A stretch of DNA of 64,000 nucleotides from an uncultured Eubacteriales bacterium (GCA_900079765.1 LT599017.1:1366278-1430277), one strand, 5' to 3'; shown: positions 1-10,575, counted from the stretch's first letter. A program made the numbers and translations. The notes: a model not told the origin generated them from the sequence alone.

Positions 1-668
1 CCTACCTCCGCTCAGGGGACTGGGCGACGCTGGCGGGCATCACCGCCGCCGGGGTCGCGGCGGCGGCGGTCATTGCACTGAGCAAGCCCTATATCCTCCG
101 CCGTTTCTCGGCCTGGGGCCATGTATGGTCCGACCCGTCAAACCTGGGGTTCCAGCAGGTGCGGGCCATGTCGGCCGCCGCCTCGGGTGGACTCATCGGC
201 GTGGGGGCGGGGGAGGGCTGGCTCCACCGCATCGGCGCGGCGGATACCGACCTGGTCTTCGGCATGCTGTGTGAGGAGTGGGGCCTTATCATCGGCGTGC
301 TGGCGGTCATATGCATCGTCACCTTGGCCGTATTCGCCGTCCGCTCCGGCAAGGCGGGCCGCTCCAGCTACTACCTCATCGCCGCCTGCGGCGCGGGCGC
401 GCTGCTGGTGTTCCAGACCTGCCTGAACGTCTTCGGTGCGGTGGACATTCTGCCCCTCACCGGCGTGACCTTTCCCTTCGTCTCCAACGGCGGCTCGGCC
501 ATGCTGGGCTCCTGGGGACTGCTGGCCTTCCTGAAGGCCACCGATACAAGACAGAACGCCAGCTTTGCCATCCGCCTCCCCTCCAAGCGGCGGGAGCGCG
601 CGGAGGAGCTGGCCCGCCGGACCGAGATGGAATCCGCCGAGGAGGAGGCGTCCGATGAAGAAGATTGA
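1..668 (+). CDS. FtsW/RodA/SpoVE-family cell-wall polymerase, 3' part
   Basis: The window opens inside this gene: the frame is open from base 3 and ends at 668. The visible C-terminal ~220 residues are strongly hydrophobic with several membrane segments. They contain family landmarks: GFQQVRAMSAAASGG, GLIGVGAGEG, a DTDLVFG...EEWG stretch and the late TGVTFPFVSNGGSAML motif. SEDS proteins of this family polymerise lipid II glycan chains in the membrane and work with a class B penicillin-binding protein, which is exactly what follows with a 14-base overlap. Whether it serves division, elongation or sporulation cannot be decided from the fragment. The tail after the last helix is charged (Arg/Glu/Asp). 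Confidence 0.9.
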   Translation, partial: YLRSGDWATLAGITAAGVAAAAVIALSKPYILRRFSAWGHVWSDPSNLGFQQVRAMSAAASGGLIGVGAGEGWLHRIGAADTDLVFGMLCEEWGLIIGVLAVICIVTLAVFAVRSGKAGRSSYYLIAACGAGALLVFQTCLNVFGAVDILPLTGVTFPFVSNGGSAMLGSWGLLAFLKATDTRQNASFAIRLPSKRRERAEELARRTEMESAEEEASDEED

Positions 669-2031
669 ACGAAGGGCCGGGGTCTGTCTTCTTTTGGCCG
701 CCGCTCTGCTGCTGGGGCTGGGGCTTTTCACCTTCCGGTTCTTCACCAGCGGGGGCAAGTGGGTCTCCTTCGCGGCCAACCGCCATCTCTATAACAGCAA
801 GGGCCAGCTCTCCGTAGGCCGGGTGCTGGACCGGGACGGGGACGTGCTGGCCTGGACGGACGACGCGGGCAGCCGCCACTATTACGAGAACAAAGCTGTG
901 AGGGAGGCCACTCTCCATGCCGTGGGAGACGGCGAGGGGAAGATCGGCACCGGGGCCCTGGTGGCCTTTGCCGACAAGCTCTCGGGCTATAACCCCTTCA
1001 CTGGGGTCTACACCCCCCTGGGCACCGGCAACGACCTCTACCTCACCCTGGACGCCCGGTATAACTACATCGCCTATAACGCCCTGGGCGGCAAGAAGGG
1101 GGCCGTGGGGGTCTACAACTACAAGACCGGGGAGATCCTCTGTATGGTCTCCGCCCCCGCCTACGACCCGGAAAACCCGCCCGTTATTGAGGATGGGGAC
1201 GAGCGGTACGAGGGGGCCTACCTCAACCGTTTCCTCTCGGGCACCTTCGTCCCCGGCTCGGTCTTCAAGACTGTGACGCTGGCAGCCGCCATTGATAACA
1301 TTCCCGATCTGATGGACCGCACCTGGACCTGCACCGGCTCCGTCCAGGTAGGCGGGGACGTGGTGACCTGTCCGGTGGCCCACGGGGAAGTGGACATCCA
1401 CAGCGCCTTAGCCAAGTCCTGCAACAGCGTCTTTGCCCTCCTGGCGTCCGAGCTGGGCGGCCCCATGCTGGAGCAGTACGCCCAGCAGGCCGGGCTTACC
1501 TCCCGCTACCAGGTCAGCGGCATCAAAACCGCCGCCGGGCGGGTAGACCTCTCTCAGGCTACCGTCAACCAGCTTGGCTGGGCAGGGGTGGGGCAGTATA
1601 ACGACGCGGTGAACCCCTGCGCCCTTATGGTCTATATGGGGGCTATTGCCAACGGCGGCAGCGCCGCCGTGCCCCGGCTCATCCTCAAGACCGAGAACTC
1701 CCTGGGCCTCAACACTTCCCTCCAGTGGAAGAGCAGCTCGCCCCGGCTCATCGCGGCCTCCACGGCCAAGACCCTGGCCGACATGATGGCCCGCAACGTC
1801 ACCGACACCTACGGAGCGGGCCGTTTCCCCAATATGGACATCTGCGCCAAGTCGGGCACCGCCGAGGTGGGCGGCGGAAAGGCCCCCAACGCCTGGTTCG
1901 CCGGGTTCCTGCGAAACCCCGACACGCCCTATGCCTTCGTGGTCCTGGTGGAGAACGGCGGCGGCGGCGCCGACGTGGCCGGTACCGTGGCGGCGAAGGT
2001 GCTGGACGCGGTGGTGAACGGGTACGAATAG
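655..2031 (+). CDS. Penicillin-binding protein, class B transpeptidase (PbpA/FtsI type)
   Basis: A 458-residue protein with one N-terminal membrane anchor (about residues 8-30) and a short pre-domain. The penicillin-binding transpeptidase domain has all three active-site motifs: SVFK (Ser202-Lys205), SCN (Ser255-Asn257) and KSGT (399-402). It cross-links peptidoglycan outside the membrane. It is shorter than FtsI/SpoVD and lacks PASTA domains, matching the PbpA type found next to rodA/ftsW in Clostridia and Actinobacteria. The ATG at 655 is chosen because it starts the hydrophobic anchor, follows GAGGAGG and overlaps the upstream gene. An earlier in-frame ATG would add an Arg/Pro-rich shadow sequence. 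Confidence 0.92.
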   Translation: MKKIERRAGVCLLLAAALLLGLGLFTFRFFTSGGKWVSFAANRHLYNSKGQLSVGRVLDRDGDVLAWTDDAGSRHYYENKAVREATLHAVGDGEGKIGTGALVAFADKLSGYNPFTGVYTPLGTGNDLYLTLDARYNYIAYNALGGKKGAVGVYNYKTGEILCMVSAPAYDPENPPVIEDGDERYEGAYLNRFLSGTFVPGSVFKTVTLAAAIDNIPDLMDRTWTCTGSVQVGGDVVTCPVAHGEVDIHSALAKSCNSVFALLASELGGPMLEQYAQQAGLTSRYQVSGIKTAAGRVDLSQATVNQLGWAGVGQYNDAVNPCALMVYMGAIANGGSAAVPRLILKTENSLGLNTSLQWKSSSPRLIAASTAKTLADMMARNVTDTYGAGRFPNMDICAKSGTAEVGGGKAPNAWFAGFLRNPDTPYAFVVLVENGGGGADVAGTVAAKVLDAVVNGYE

Positions 2032-2068
2032 CCCTCCGCGATTCCCATAGAGAAAGAAGATATGGAGC

Positions 2069-2641
2069 ATGGACAAGCCTATTTCCATCCGCATGGCGAC
2101 AGCCGCGGACGCGGAGGCCCTCCTGGGCATCTACGCCCCCTATGTTACGGATACCGCCATCACCTTTGAGTATGAGATCCCCTCCGTAGAGGAGTTTGCC
2201 CGGCGGATCGCGGAAACCTTAAAACGGTATCCCTATCTGGTGGCCCTGGAGGGGGAGAAGATCGTGGGCTACGCCTACGCGTCGGCTTTCAAGAGCAGGG
2301 CCGCCTACGACTGGGCGGTGGAGACCTCCGTCTACCTGCGGCGGGACTGCCGGGGCCGGGGCCTGGGGAGGAGCTTGTGCCTCGCCCTGGAGGAGCGCTT
2401 AAAGCGCCAGAACGTCCTCAACCTGAACGCCAGCATCGCATGTAGCCCCTCTGAGGATTCACACCTCAGCAGCGCCAGCGAAACCTTTCACACCCGCCTT
2501 GGATATGTAAAGGTAGCTCGCTTTACAAAATGCGGTTACAAGTTCGGTACCTGGTACGACATGATCTGGATGGAAAAGATGCTGGGGGAGCACCCCGCCG
2601 TCCCTGAGCCCTTTTTCCCCATCACCCACATCAAGGCCTGA
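2069..2641 (+). CDS. GNAT N-acetyltransferase, phosphinothricin/methionine-sulfoximine acetyltransferase-like
   Basis: A 190-residue single-domain GNAT protein. The start IRMATAADAEALLGIYAPYV, the FEYEIPSVEEF segment and the acetyl-CoA binding loop RGRGLGRSL (about residues 94-102) match the Pat/MnaT group, which acetylates amino-acid analogues such as phosphinothricin or methionine sulfoximine. The real substrate is unknown. The Tyr-Trp-Phe-rich C-terminus (WYDMIWMEK) is normal for the group. It sits 37 bases after the PBP gene and probably shares its transcript. The following hairpin at 2691-2730 ends the unit. Confidence 0.85.
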   Translation: MDKPISIRMATAADAEALLGIYAPYVTDTAITFEYEIPSVEEFARRIAETLKRYPYLVALEGEKIVGYAYASAFKSRAAYDWAVETSVYLRRDCRGRGLGRSLCLALEERLKRQNVLNLNASIACSPSEDSHLSSASETFHTRLGYVKVARFTKCGYKFGTWYDMIWMEKMLGEHPAVPEPFFPITHIKA

Positions 2642-2690
2642 GGGGTGCGCCCGCGCGGCGCAAATCCGGAATCAGCGGCCTATTCAAGTA

Positions 2691-2730
2691 AAAAAACAGC
2701 GCGGCGGAAAGAAACCGCCGCGCTGTTTTT
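2691..2730. terminator. Bidirectional rho-independent terminator
   Basis: Long stem AAAACAGCGCGGCGG / CCGCCGCGCTGTTTT with a 7-base loop and T-runs on both strands, placed between the converging acetyltransferase and DUF4363 genes. It should stop both. Confidence 0.9.
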
Positions 2731-2732
2731 GG

Positions 2733-3113
2733 CTAGAGAATGTTTTTCAAACTGAACTGCTCGGCCTCGTAGAGCATGGACACCGCCTCGATAAGGTGGG
2801 CGTTGGCGGCGGCGTAGTCGGTGCGCTCCTCCGCCAGGAGGAACTCCCAGACCTCGCGGAAACCGGTCTCCACTTCGTCGATGTTGCTGTGGCGGAGGAA
2901 GACGTGGAGATAGAGGGTGTGATCCTCCCAGAGATCGTTGGCCTGGGTGGTCAGCTTGGTGGCGGAGCGCCAATCCTCGGCCTTGGCTCTGGACTCCGCC
3001 CGGTCGAGGAGGGTGGTGATGTCGCTTGTGAGCTGGTTTAGAAAATAGGCGTTGTAGAGGGTGGCGGCAAAGACCACCGCCAGGATCGCCAGGGCGATGT
3101 AGAGCCGTTTCAT
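2733..3113 (-). CDS. DUF4363-like membrane-anchored protein
   Basis: A 126-residue protein with one N-terminal membrane segment (about residues 4-26, ending FLNQ) followed by a helical, charged extracytoplasmic domain rich in Glu, Asp, Thr and His. It resembles the DUF4363 family, small proteins commonly paired with DUF421 proteins in Clostridia. The start codon overlaps the DUF421 stop codon (ATGA), so the two are translationally coupled. Function is unknown; the pairing suggests a membrane or envelope role, possibly in sporulation. Pairing and family are recognised by eye only. Confidence 0.75.
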   Translation of the reverse strand: MKRLYIALAILAVVFAATLYNAYFLNQLTSDITTLLDRAESRAKAEDWRSATKLTTQANDLWEDHTLYLHVFLRHSNIDEVETGFREVWEFLLAEERTDYAAANAHLIEAVSMLYEAEQFSLKNIL

Positions 3114-3793
3114 CCTGCCCTCACATCCTTTACAACAAAGTAGACCCGGTTCTGCTCGTCCACGGTGAGGAGGTACACGTCCTGGGGGGAGCGGACATCG
3201 TGCTCCACCAGCCGCTTCTCCAGCCATTCGCCGTTTAAGCCCCGGCTCTTCAGGTTGCGCTCCAGCACCCGCCCGTCGTTGATGATGACGACGGGGAGGC
3301 CCAGCTCGTCTGAGGCGACCGCCATCTGCCGGGCTGTGACCGGGAGCTGGTCGGCGTAGGGGAGGACTGAGAGCCTTCCGTTGGTCTCCAGGATGGCGTA
3401 CTTCACGGTGGAGATATCGGTAAATCCCTTCATCCGCAGCTCCTCGATGAGCTCGTCCACAGTGAAACGGTTTTTCGCCATCTCCAGCTGGCGGAGCTTG
3501 CCGTTGTCCACGATGATGCTGGGCCGTCCGCAGATGATGGCCCTGAACTTGATGCTCTTCATGGTGAGGACCGAGAGGATCATCGTGATGCACAGCAAAG
3601 TGAGGATGGGGATGATGCCGGAGAGGAGGGGAATGCCGAAGTCCTGCATGGGCACCGCCGCCAGGTCCGCGATGATGAGGGAGAGCACCAGCTCGCTGGG
3701 TTCCAGCTCTCCCACCTGGCGCTTGCCCATGAGCCGTATGCCCACGATGATGAGCAGATATAGAATGATGGTGCGCAAAAACGCGATGACCAT
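3110..3793 (-). CDS. DUF421 (YetF-type) membrane protein
   Basis: A 227-residue protein with three N-terminal membrane segments (FLRTIILYLLIIVGIRLMGK, then two more before residue 85). A cytoplasmic region follows, with the DUF421 hallmarks GKRQVGELEPSELV and the double-domain part around GRPSIIVDNGKL and LPVVIINDGRVL. The start at 3793 is chosen because GGGAGG lies 8 bases upstream and the first helix begins at once; a longer N-terminus from 3850 has no such site. DUF421 proteins occur in several copies in spore formers and their role is not established. Operon with the DUF4363 gene. Confidence 0.85.
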   Translation of the reverse strand: MVIAFLRTIILYLLIIVGIRLMGKRQVGELEPSELVLSLIIADLAAVPMQDFGIPLLSGIIPILTLLCITMILSVLTMKSIKFRAIICGRPSIIVDNGKLRQLEMAKNRFTVDELIEELRMKGFTDISTVKYAILETNGRLSVLPYADQLPVTARQMAVASDELGLPVVIINDGRVLERNLKSRGLNGEWLEKRLVEHDVRSPQDVYLLTVDEQNRVYFVVKDVRAG

Positions 3794-3945
3794 GTGTGAC
3801 GCCTCCCGGAACAAAGCTTTCCTGATCAGTTTTGCCCGTTCCAGCGGCAATATGCGCGCGATGCCGATTTCACGCGCGGAGGCGGCTGTTCATCCTGAAC
3901 GGTGGAACTGGCCGTGTGAGCCGTGTCTTTGTCCAAAACCACAGT

Positions 3946-3966
3946 TTTTGTCCTTTTAGGACAAAA
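3946..3966. promoter_or_regulatory. Palindrome TTTTGTCC-N5-GGACAAAA upstream of carA
   Basis: A perfect 8-bp inverted repeat with a 5-base centre, ending 16 bases before the carA -35 box. It could be an operator or a small terminator. No coding sequence covers it. Confidence 0.45.
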
Positions 3967-3981
3967 GACTGAAAAAGCATA

Positions 3982-4010
3982 TTGTCACGGAGGCGGTTTT
4001 AAGATAAAAT
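3982..4010 (+). promoter_or_regulatory. Sigma-A promoter for carA-carB-guaA
   Basis: TTGTCA (3982-3987), a 17-base spacer and TAAAAT (4005-4010), about 40 bases before the preferred carA start. This is the only clear promoter before the car-gua run. Confidence 0.7.
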
Positions 4011-4049
4011 CAGTCGGATAGAAATATGGTGAAAGGTGGGGGGACCGTG

Positions 4050-5135
4050 GTGAGAGCGGCTCTAATTTTAGCCAATGGAAGCGTCTTCCGTGGCGAGAGC
4101 ATCGGCGCCGGGGGAGAACGGATCTGTGAGCTGGTGTTCAACACCTCTATGACAGGGTATCAGGAGATATTGACCGACCCGTCCTACGCCGGGCAGGGTA
4201 TCGTGATGAGCTATCCTCTGATTGGAAACTATGGGGTCAACAGCGAGGATAACGAATCGTTCCGTCCTTGGGCGGAGGCGTTCATCGTACGGCATCTCTC
4301 TCCCCGTGGGAGCAATTTCCGCCAGGAGGGTGACCTGGACAGTTATTTAAAAGAACATGGGATCACGGGCATCCGGGGCGTGGACACACGCGCCATTACC
4401 CGCATTCTCCGCAGTCAGGGTACCATGAACGGTATGATTACCTGTGCGGAGGATTTTTGTATCCAGACCGTGCTGGAAAAGCTGAATTCCTACCGGGTCG
4501 AGGGCACGGTGGAGCGGGTCACCCGGCGCGAGGCGGAGGTATATCCGGCCCTCGGCGCGCAGAAACTGCGGGTGGCGCTGATGGACTACGGCGTGAAGGA
4601 GAATATGATCCGCTGCCTCCAGGCCCGGGGCTGCGAGGTGACGGTCTACCCCGCCCACACCCCGGCGAGCACCGTGCTCTCGGGCGGGTTCGACGGCGTG
4701 ATGCTGAGTAACGGCCCCGGCGATCCGGCGGATAATACCGACATTATTCGGGAGGTCCGGGACCTCTACGACTCGGGGGTTCCTGTCTTCGCCGTCTGCC
4801 TGGGGCACCAGCTCATGGCCCTGGCTACCGGCTCCACCACCCGAAAGATGCGTTTCGGCCACCGGGGAGCCAACCACCCGGTGAAGGATTTAGACGCCGG
4901 GCGGGTGTTCATCACCTCCCAGAACCACGGCTACGTGGTGCGCGCGGAGAGCGTGGACCCGGCGGTGGCTCAGGTATCCCACGTCAACGTGAACGAGGGC
5001 TCTGTGGAGGGGCTGCGGTACAAAAACGGGAACGTCTACACCGTGCAGTTTCACCCGGAGGCCTCCCCCGGGCCGAAGGACACGGAGTACCTCTTTGACC
5101 GCTTTGTCCGCCGGATGGAAGGGGGTGCCTGGTAA
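4050..5135 (+). CDS. carA: Carbamoyl-phosphate synthase small (glutaminase) subunit
   Basis: A 361-residue protein that releases ammonia from glutamine for carbamoyl phosphate synthesis (pyrimidines and arginine). The N-terminal CPSase_sm domain ([23 protein letters not shown]) is followed by a class I amidotransferase domain with the nucleophile Cys250 in VCLGHQ and the His/Glu pair in [10 protein letters not shown]. The GTG at 4050 is preferred because the protein then begins [13 protein letters not shown] like other CarA proteins, with AAAGGTGG ten bases upstream; an in-frame ATG at 4026 would add 8 residues. Its stop overlaps the carB start (TAATG). Confidence 0.95.
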   Translation: MRAALILANGSVFRGESIGAGGERICELVFNTSMTGYQEILTDPSYAGQGIVMSYPLIGNYGVNSEDNESFRPWAEAFIVRHLSPRGSNFRQEGDLDSYLKEHGITGIRGVDTRAITRILRSQGTMNGMITCAEDFCIQTVLEKLNSYRVEGTVERVTRREAEVYPALGAQKLRVALMDYGVKENMIRCLQARGCEVTVYPAHTPASTVLSGGFDGVMLSNGPGDPADNTDIIREVRDLYDSGVPVFAVCLGHQLMALATGSTTRKMRFGHRGANHPVKDLDAGRVFITSQNHGYVVRAESVDPAVAQVSHVNVNEGSVEGLRYKNGNVYTVQFHPEASPGPKDTEYLFDRFVRRMEGGAW

Positions 5136-8100
5136 TGCCGAAGAATCTAAATATCAAAAAGGTGCTGGTGCTGGGCTCCGGTCCCATCGTCATCGGTCAG
5201 GCCGCAGAGTTTGACTACGCGGGCACCCAGGCCTGCCGCGCCCTCCGGGAGGAGGGGGTGGAGGTGGTTCTGGTGAACTCAAACCCCGCCACCATCATGA
5301 CCGACCGGGACATCGCCGACCATGTCTATATCGAGCCGCTGAGCGCGGCCTCGGTCACCGAGATCATCGAGAAGGAGCGCCCCGACTCTATTCTGCCCAC
5401 GCTGGGCGGGCAGACGGGGCTGAACCTGGCCATGAACCTCCATGAGCAGGGGGTCCTTGCCGAGTACAACGTGCGCCTCCTCGGCACCTCCCCCGAGTCC
5501 ATCCGCAAGGCGGAGGACCGGCAGGGCTTTAAGGACGCGATGGAGGCCCTGGGGCAGCCCTGCGTGGTCTCCGACGTGGTGGAGACGGTGGAGGGGGCGG
5601 TCTCCTTCGCCGAGAGCATCGGCTACCCCGTCATCGTCCGGCCCGCGTATACCCTGGGCGGCAGCGGCGGCGGCATCGCCTACGATGAGCCCTCCCTCCG
5701 TGAGATCGCGGCGCGGGGCATCCAACTCTCCCGTGTGGGTCAGATTCTCATTGAGCGGTCTATCGCAGGCTGGAAGGAGATCGAGTTCGAGGTCATGCGG
5801 GACTCGGCGGGCAACGTCATCCAGATCTGCTCCATGGAGAATATCGACCCTGTGGGCGTCCACACCGGGGACTCCATCGTGGTGGCCCCCACGCAGACCC
5901 TTGCAAATAAGGAATATCAGATGCTCCGCTCAGCGTCCCTGGACATCATCTCCGCCCTCCAGATCGAGGGCGGGTGCAACGTGCAGCTTGCGCTGAACCC
6001 GGATTCCTACGAGTACGCGGTCATTGAGGTGAACCCCCGCGTGTCCCGCTCCTCGGCCCTGGCGTCCAAGGCCACCGGCTACCCCATCGCCCGGGTGGCC
6101 GCCAAGATCGCCCTGGGGTATACGCTGGACGAGATCCCCAACGCCGTGACGGGGAAGACCACCGCCTGCTTTGAGCCCACGCTGGACTACTGCGTGCTCA
6201 AGCTGCCCCGCCTGCCCTTCGATAAGTTCACCGCCGCCAGCCGCACTTTGGGCACACAGATGAAGGCCACCGGCGAGGTCATGGCCATCGGCAACTCCTT
6301 TGAGGGGGCGCTGATGAAGGCCATCCGCTCTCTGGAGCTGCCGGTGAAGTCCCTCCGTCTGGAGGGGCTGGAGGACCTCTATACCGAGGAGATCGAGGAA
6401 AAGCTTGTCAACGTGGACGACCAGCGCATCTTCATCGTGGCCGAGGCCCTGCGCCGGGGCTTTTCCCCGGAGATGATCAACAAGATCACCCGGATGGACG
6501 TATGGTTCCTGGACCGGTTCCAGAGCATCGTAGAGATGGAGGCCCTCCTGGAGAAGGGGCGCCTTGACCGCAGCACCCTCCGCGAGGCCAAGGAGATGGG
6601 CTTTTCCGACGCGTGGATCGCCGCTTTGAGCGGACGCACGGAGGCGGAGGTCTACGCCCTGCGTAAGTCCGAGGGCATCATCGCGTCTTTCAAAATGGTG
6701 GATACCTGCGCCGCCGAGTTTGAGGCCCAGACCCCCTATTACTACTCCTCCTACGATGAGGAGAACGAGGCCGCCCAGCCGCACGATTGGGGCGACGCGC
6801 CGGTGTGCGGCACCCTTTTGGCGGCGGAGGTGCCCAAGTACACCCCCGACCCGGAGAAGAAAAAGGTGCTGGTTTTAGGCTCGGGCCCCATCCGCATCGG
6901 CCAGGGCGTGGAATTCGACTACTGCTCGGTCCACTCGGTCTGGGCCCTGCGCCGCCTGGGGCTTGAGGCCATCATCATCAACAATAACCCCGAGACCGTC
7001 TCCACCGACTTCGACGTGGCGGACAAGCTCTACTTCGAGCCCCTGACCCCCGAGGATGTGCGCAACGTGGTGGAGCTGGAAAAGCCCTGGGGCGCGGTGG
7101 TGCAGTTCGGCGGCCAGACGGCCATCAAGCTCGCCAAGGCCCTGGAGGAGATGGGCGTGCCCATCCTTGGCACCTCGGCGGACGGGGTGGACGCGGCCGA
7201 GGACCGGGAGCGGTTCGACGAGATCCTGCATACCTGCGGCATCCCCCGCGCCGCCGGAAAGACGGTCTACACCGTAGAGGAGGCGCTGGCCGCGGCGGGC
7301 GAGGTGGGCTACCCGGTGCTGGTGCGCCCGTCCTACGTGCTGGGCGGGCAGGGCATGGAGATCGCCTACAACGACAGGAACGTGGCCGACTTCATGCGCA
7401 TCATCAACCGCACGGTGCAGGAGCACCCCATTTTGGTGGACAAGTACCTTATGGGCCGCGAGGTAGAGGTGGATGGCATCTTCGACGGGGAGGACATCCT
7501 CATCCCCGGCATCATGGAGCACGTCGAGCGGGCGGGTGTCCACTCCGGGGACTCCATCTCGGTCTACCCGCCCCTCCATCTCGAGGAGCGGCACCGGGAG
7601 ACCATATTGAAGTACACCTGTGACCTTGCGAAGGCTCTGGGCGTGGTGGGTCTCATCAACATCCAGTTCATCCTCTTCAACGACGAGGTCTATGTCATCG
7701 AGGTGAACCCTCGCTCCTCCCGGACCATCCCCTATATCTCCAAGGTCACGGGAGTCCCCGTCATCGACCTTGCCACCAAGGTCATGCTGGGCCAGCGGCT
7801 TAAGGACCTGGGGTATGGCACCGGCATCTACAAGGAGGCCGCCTATTTCGCTGTGAAGATGCCGGTCTTCTCCTTTGAAAAGCTGACCGACGTGGACACC
7901 GGCCTCGGGCCGGAGATGAAGTCCACCGGCGAGGTGTTAGGGCTTGCCGAGTCCTTCCCCCAGGCGCTCCTGAAGGCCTTCAAGGGGGCCGGCATGAAAG
8001 TGCCTAAGCGGGGGGGCCGGGTGATCCTGACCGTGAAGGACGAGGACAAGGGCGAGGTGGTGAGCATCGCCCGAGGGCTTGACCGCATGGGCATCGAGGT

Positions 8101-8404
8101 GCTGGCCACCGCGGGGACCTGCGCGGCTCTGGCCGAGGCGGGCGTGACCGCCAGGGAGGTGGCCCGGGTCTCCCAGGCCCACCCCAACATCCTGGACATG
8201 ATCGCCTCCGGCTCGGTGGACCTGGTCATCAACACCCCCACCCGTGGCAGAAAGCACGATACCGACGGCTTCCGCATCCGCCGGGCCGCCGTGGAGCACT
8301 CGGTGGCCTGCGTCACCTCCATCGACACCGCCCACGCCATTCTGACGGCCCGGGAGCAGGGCAGGAGCGCCGACCTGCGGCCTGTGGACGTGACCCAAAT
8401 TTGA
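5135..8404 (+). CDS. carB: Carbamoyl-phosphate synthase large subunit
   Basis: A 1089-residue subunit, normal in length. It makes carbamoyl phosphate from bicarbonate, ammonia and two ATP. The internal duplication is clear: [18 protein letters not shown] near the start and [18 protein letters not shown] near residue 580, each opening an ATP-grasp half with EVNPR motifs. A C-terminal MGS-like regulatory domain contains [20 protein letters not shown]. It overlaps carA by one base, and guaA follows 32 bases later, so purine and pyrimidine enzymes probably share a transcript. Confidence 0.98.
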   Translation: MPKNLNIKKVLVLGSGPIVIGQAAEFDYAGTQACRALREEGVEVVLVNSNPATIMTDRDIADHVYIEPLSAASVTEIIEKERPDSILPTLGGQTGLNLAMNLHEQGVLAEYNVRLLGTSPESIRKAEDRQGFKDAMEALGQPCVVSDVVETVEGAVSFAESIGYPVIVRPAYTLGGSGGGIAYDEPSLREIAARGIQLSRVGQILIERSIAGWKEIEFEVMRDSAGNVIQICSMENIDPVGVHTGDSIVVAPTQTLANKEYQMLRSASLDIISALQIEGGCNVQLALNPDSYEYAVIEVNPRVSRSSALASKATGYPIARVAAKIALGYTLDEIPNAVTGKTTACFEPTLDYCVLKLPRLPFDKFTAASRTLGTQMKATGEVMAIGNSFEGALMKAIRSLELPVKSLRLEGLEDLYTEEIEEKLVNVDDQRIFIVAEALRRGFSPEMINKITRMDVWFLDRFQSIVEMEALLEKGRLDRSTLREAKEMGFSDAWIAALSGRTEAEVYALRKSEGIIASFKMVDTCAAEFEAQTPYYYSSYDEENEAAQPHDWGDAPVCGTLLAAEVPKYTPDPEKKKVLVLGSGPIRIGQGVEFDYCSVHSVWALRRLGLEAIIINNNPETVSTDFDVADKLYFEPLTPEDVRNVVELEKPWGAVVQFGGQTAIKLAKALEEMGVPILGTSADGVDAAEDRERFDEILHTCGIPRAAGKTVYTVEEALAAAGEVGYPVLVRPSYVLGGQGMEIAYNDRNVADFMRIINRTVQEHPILVDKYLMGREVEVDGIFDGEDILIPGIMEHVERAGVHSGDSISVYPPLHLEERHRETILKYTCDLAKALGVVGLINIQFILFNDEVYVIEVNPRSSRTIPYISKVTGVPVIDLATKVMLGQRLKDLGYGTGIYKEAAYFAVKMPVFSFEKLTDVDTGLGPEMKSTGEVLGLAESFPQALLKAFKGAGMKVPKRGGRVILTVKDEDKGEVVSIARGLDRMGIEVLATAGTCAALAEAGVTAREVARVSQAHPNILDMIASGSVDLVINTPTRGRKHDTDGFRIRRAAVEHSVACVTSIDTAHAILTAREQGRSADLRPVDVTQI

Positions 8405-8436
8405 CCCAAACGCCTGAATTGAGAGGAAGGCTTTCT

Positions 8437-9978
8437 ATGAAACATCAACTAGTCATCGTCCTGGACTTTGGCGGCCAGTATAACCAGCTCATCGCCCGCA
8501 GAGTGCGGGAGTGCGGCGTCTACTGCGAGGTCAAGCCCTACACGACGCCCCTCAGCGAGCTCAAAGCCATGGAGCCCATCGGTTTCATCTTCACCGGCGG
8601 GCCCAATAGCGTCTACGAAAACGCGGCCCCCAAGGTGGACGGCGGCATCTTCGACCTGGGCGTGCCCGTCCTGGGCATCTGCTACGGCTGCCAGCTCATG
8701 GCCCAAACTCTGGGCGGGCAGGTCACCGCCGCCCAGGAGGATACCGCCCGGGAGTACGGCAAGACCCTCACCTATTACGACACCTCCTGTAAGCTCTTCA
8801 AGGGCCTGCCCGAGCAGGCTATTTCCTGGATGAGCCACGGGGACTATATGGCGAAGGTACCGCAGGGTTTCTCCCTGGCGGCCCATACCGACGCCTGCCC
8901 CAATGCCGCCATCGCCGACGAGGCCAGGGGGTTCTACGGCGTGCAGTACCACCCGGAGGTAAACCACACGGAGTACGGCACCGCTATGCTCCATAACTTC
9001 CTCTATGAGGTCTGCCTCGCCAAGGGCGACTGGACTATGGGGGACTACCTCAAGACAGCCGTCGCTGATATCCGCGCCAAGGTGGGGGAGGGGAAAGTGC
9101 TCCTGGCCCTCTCCGGCGGAGTGGACTCCTCGGTGGCCGCGGCGCTCCTCGACCGGGCGGTGGGCAAGCAGCTCATCTGCGTCTTCGTGGACCACGGCCT
9201 CCTGCGCAAGGACGAGGGGGACGAGGTGGAGGCCATCTTCGGCGGGCGGGAGATGAGCTTTATCCGCGTGAACGCCGAGAGCCGTTTCCTCCGCAAGCTG
9301 GCGGGGGAGGATGAGCCGGAGCGCAAGCGCAAGATCATCGGCGAGGAGTTCATCCGTGTCTTCGAGGAGGAGGCCAAGAAGATCGGCAAAGTGGACTTCC
9401 TGGCCCAGGGCACCATCTACCCCGACGTAATCGAGTCGGGCGCGGGGGACGCCGCCGTCATCAAGAGCCACCACAACGTGGGGGGCCTGCCCGACTATGT
9501 GGACTTCAAAGAGATTTTAGAGCCCCTGCGCCTCCTCTTCAAGGACGAGGTGCGCCAGCTGGGCCGTGAGCTGAGTCTTCCCGAGGCGCTGGTCATGCGC
9601 CAGCCCTTCCCGGGACCGGGCCTCGCCATCCGCGTCATCGGGGACCTGACCAAGGAGAAACTGGACACGCTGCGGGAGGCCGACTTCATCTTCCGGGAGG
9701 AGATCGCCAGGGCGGGGCTGGACGGGGCCATCCATCAGTATTTCGCCGTCCTCACCAATATGCGCTCGGTGGGCGTCATGGGGGACGGGCGCACCTACGA
9801 CTACGCCCTGGCTCTCCGGGGGGTCACCACCTCCGACTTTATGACGGCCGACTGGGCCCGCATCCCCTATGAGGTGCTGGACCGGGTCAGCTCCCGCATC
9901 GTCAACGAGGTCCCCGGCATCAACCGCGTCCTCTATGACGTGACCAGCAAGCCCCCGGCGACCATCGAATTTGAGTAA
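8437..9978 (+). CDS. guaA: GMP synthase (glutamine-hydrolysing)
   Basis: A full-length 513-residue enzyme converting XMP to GMP with ATP and glutamine. The N-terminal class I glutaminase has Cys82 in GICYGCQ and HPEV in [14 protein letters not shown]. Then come the ATP-pyrophosphatase P-loop [10 protein letters not shown] and the C-terminal dimerisation domain ending KPPATIEFE. The ATG at 8437 is chosen for its AGAGGAAGG site and the conserved [22 protein letters not shown] start. A degenerate paralogue lies at 32493-33782. Followed by a terminator. Confidence 0.98.
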   Translation: MKHQLVIVLDFGGQYNQLIARRVRECGVYCEVKPYTTPLSELKAMEPIGFIFTGGPNSVYENAAPKVDGGIFDLGVPVLGICYGCQLMAQTLGGQVTAAQEDTAREYGKTLTYYDTSCKLFKGLPEQAISWMSHGDYMAKVPQGFSLAAHTDACPNAAIADEARGFYGVQYHPEVNHTEYGTAMLHNFLYEVCLAKGDWTMGDYLKTAVADIRAKVGEGKVLLALSGGVDSSVAAALLDRAVGKQLICVFVDHGLLRKDEGDEVEAIFGGREMSFIRVNAESRFLRKLAGEDEPERKRKIIGEEFIRVFEEEAKKIGKVDFLAQGTIYPDVIESGAGDAAVIKSHHNVGGLPDYVDFKEILEPLRLLFKDEVRQLGRELSLPEALVMRQPFPGPGLAIRVIGDLTKEKLDTLREADFIFREEIARAGLDGAIHQYFAVLTNMRSVGVMGDGRTYDYALALRGVTTSDFMTADWARIPYEVLDRVSSRIVNEVPGINRVLYDVTSKPPATIEFE

Positions 9979-9984
9979 TGATAT

Positions 9985-10035
9985 AGCGCCGGGAACCCGC
10001 ATGAATGCTGGGTCTCCGGCGCTTTCTCTTTCTCT
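9985..10035 (+). terminator. Rho-independent terminator after guaA
   Basis: Stem AGCGCCGG.. / ..CCGGCGCT, extended by GAACCC / GGGTCT pairing, followed by a pyrimidine-rich TTTCTCTTTCTCTTT run. It closes the car-gua unit and marks the edge of the AT-rich island. Confidence 0.8.
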
Positions 10036-10075
10036 TTAGTACAATTTGAGTGCAAATGGACGCAAGTTCTTATTT

Positions 10076-10516
10076 CTAATTCATGCTTTCCGGAAAATTT
10101 GTCTCCCATGAAAGATAATCCATCTCTTCGTTTTCACCCTTATTGCTTAATCTGAGTTGCCCTTGTTCATGCCATTTCTTTAACCGCTCATTCAAGCCTG
10201 TATCTTCAAATAATACAGCATAAGCTACTGGTTTTCCCGGCCTTTCAACCTTTTCAATATGCACGCCAAAGGTGTGCTCTACTTCAAACATTACGTGCAT
10301 CACATCATTCAAAGATTCGATGTTGTGTGAAACAAAGAAAGAATAGGAGACTCCCAAGGAGGAAGCGATTTCTCTAAGCATCCCTTCTTTTGGGGTACGC
10401 GCGTCTGTCTCGTATTGGCGGATGCGCACATCAGGTAGACCTACCAAATAGCCAAGTTCCTTTTGGGTGATGCCTTTTAAGGAACGGGCTATTTTTATTT
10501 TTTCTCCAACTGTCAT
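10076..10516 (-). CDS. XRE-family transcriptional regulator
   Basis: A 146-residue protein with an N-terminal lambda-repressor-like helix-turn-helix (VGEKIKIARSLKGITQKELGYLVGL...IRQYETDARTP, residues 2-45). A ~90-residue C-terminal region of unknown function follows. The ATG at 10516 has GAGGGA upstream. It lies at the left edge of the AT-rich restriction-modification island and reads away from it; the perfect palindrome at 10552-10575 is its likely operator. It could control itself and the island genes, but a role as an R-M controller is inference only. Confidence 0.85.
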   Translation of the reverse strand: MTVGEKIKIARSLKGITQKELGYLVGLPDVRIRQYETDARTPKEGMLREIASSLGVSYSFFVSHNIESLNDVMHVMFEVEHTFGVHIEKVERPGKPVAYAVLFEDTGLNERLKKWHEQGQLRLSNKGENEEMDYLSWETNFPESMN

Positions 10517-10551
10517 AAATTCCCTCGCAAAACCACTTGAAGTTAACAAAA

Positions 10552-10575
10552 TTGTATACTATAATAAGTATACAA
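10552..10575. promoter_or_regulatory. Palindromic operator TTGTATACT-N6-AGTATACAA
   Basis: Perfect 9-bp arms around ATAATA, 36 bases upstream of the XRE start and overlapping a -10-like ATAATA. Typical of an autoregulated XRE repressor operator in a divergent promoter region. Confidence 0.65.
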
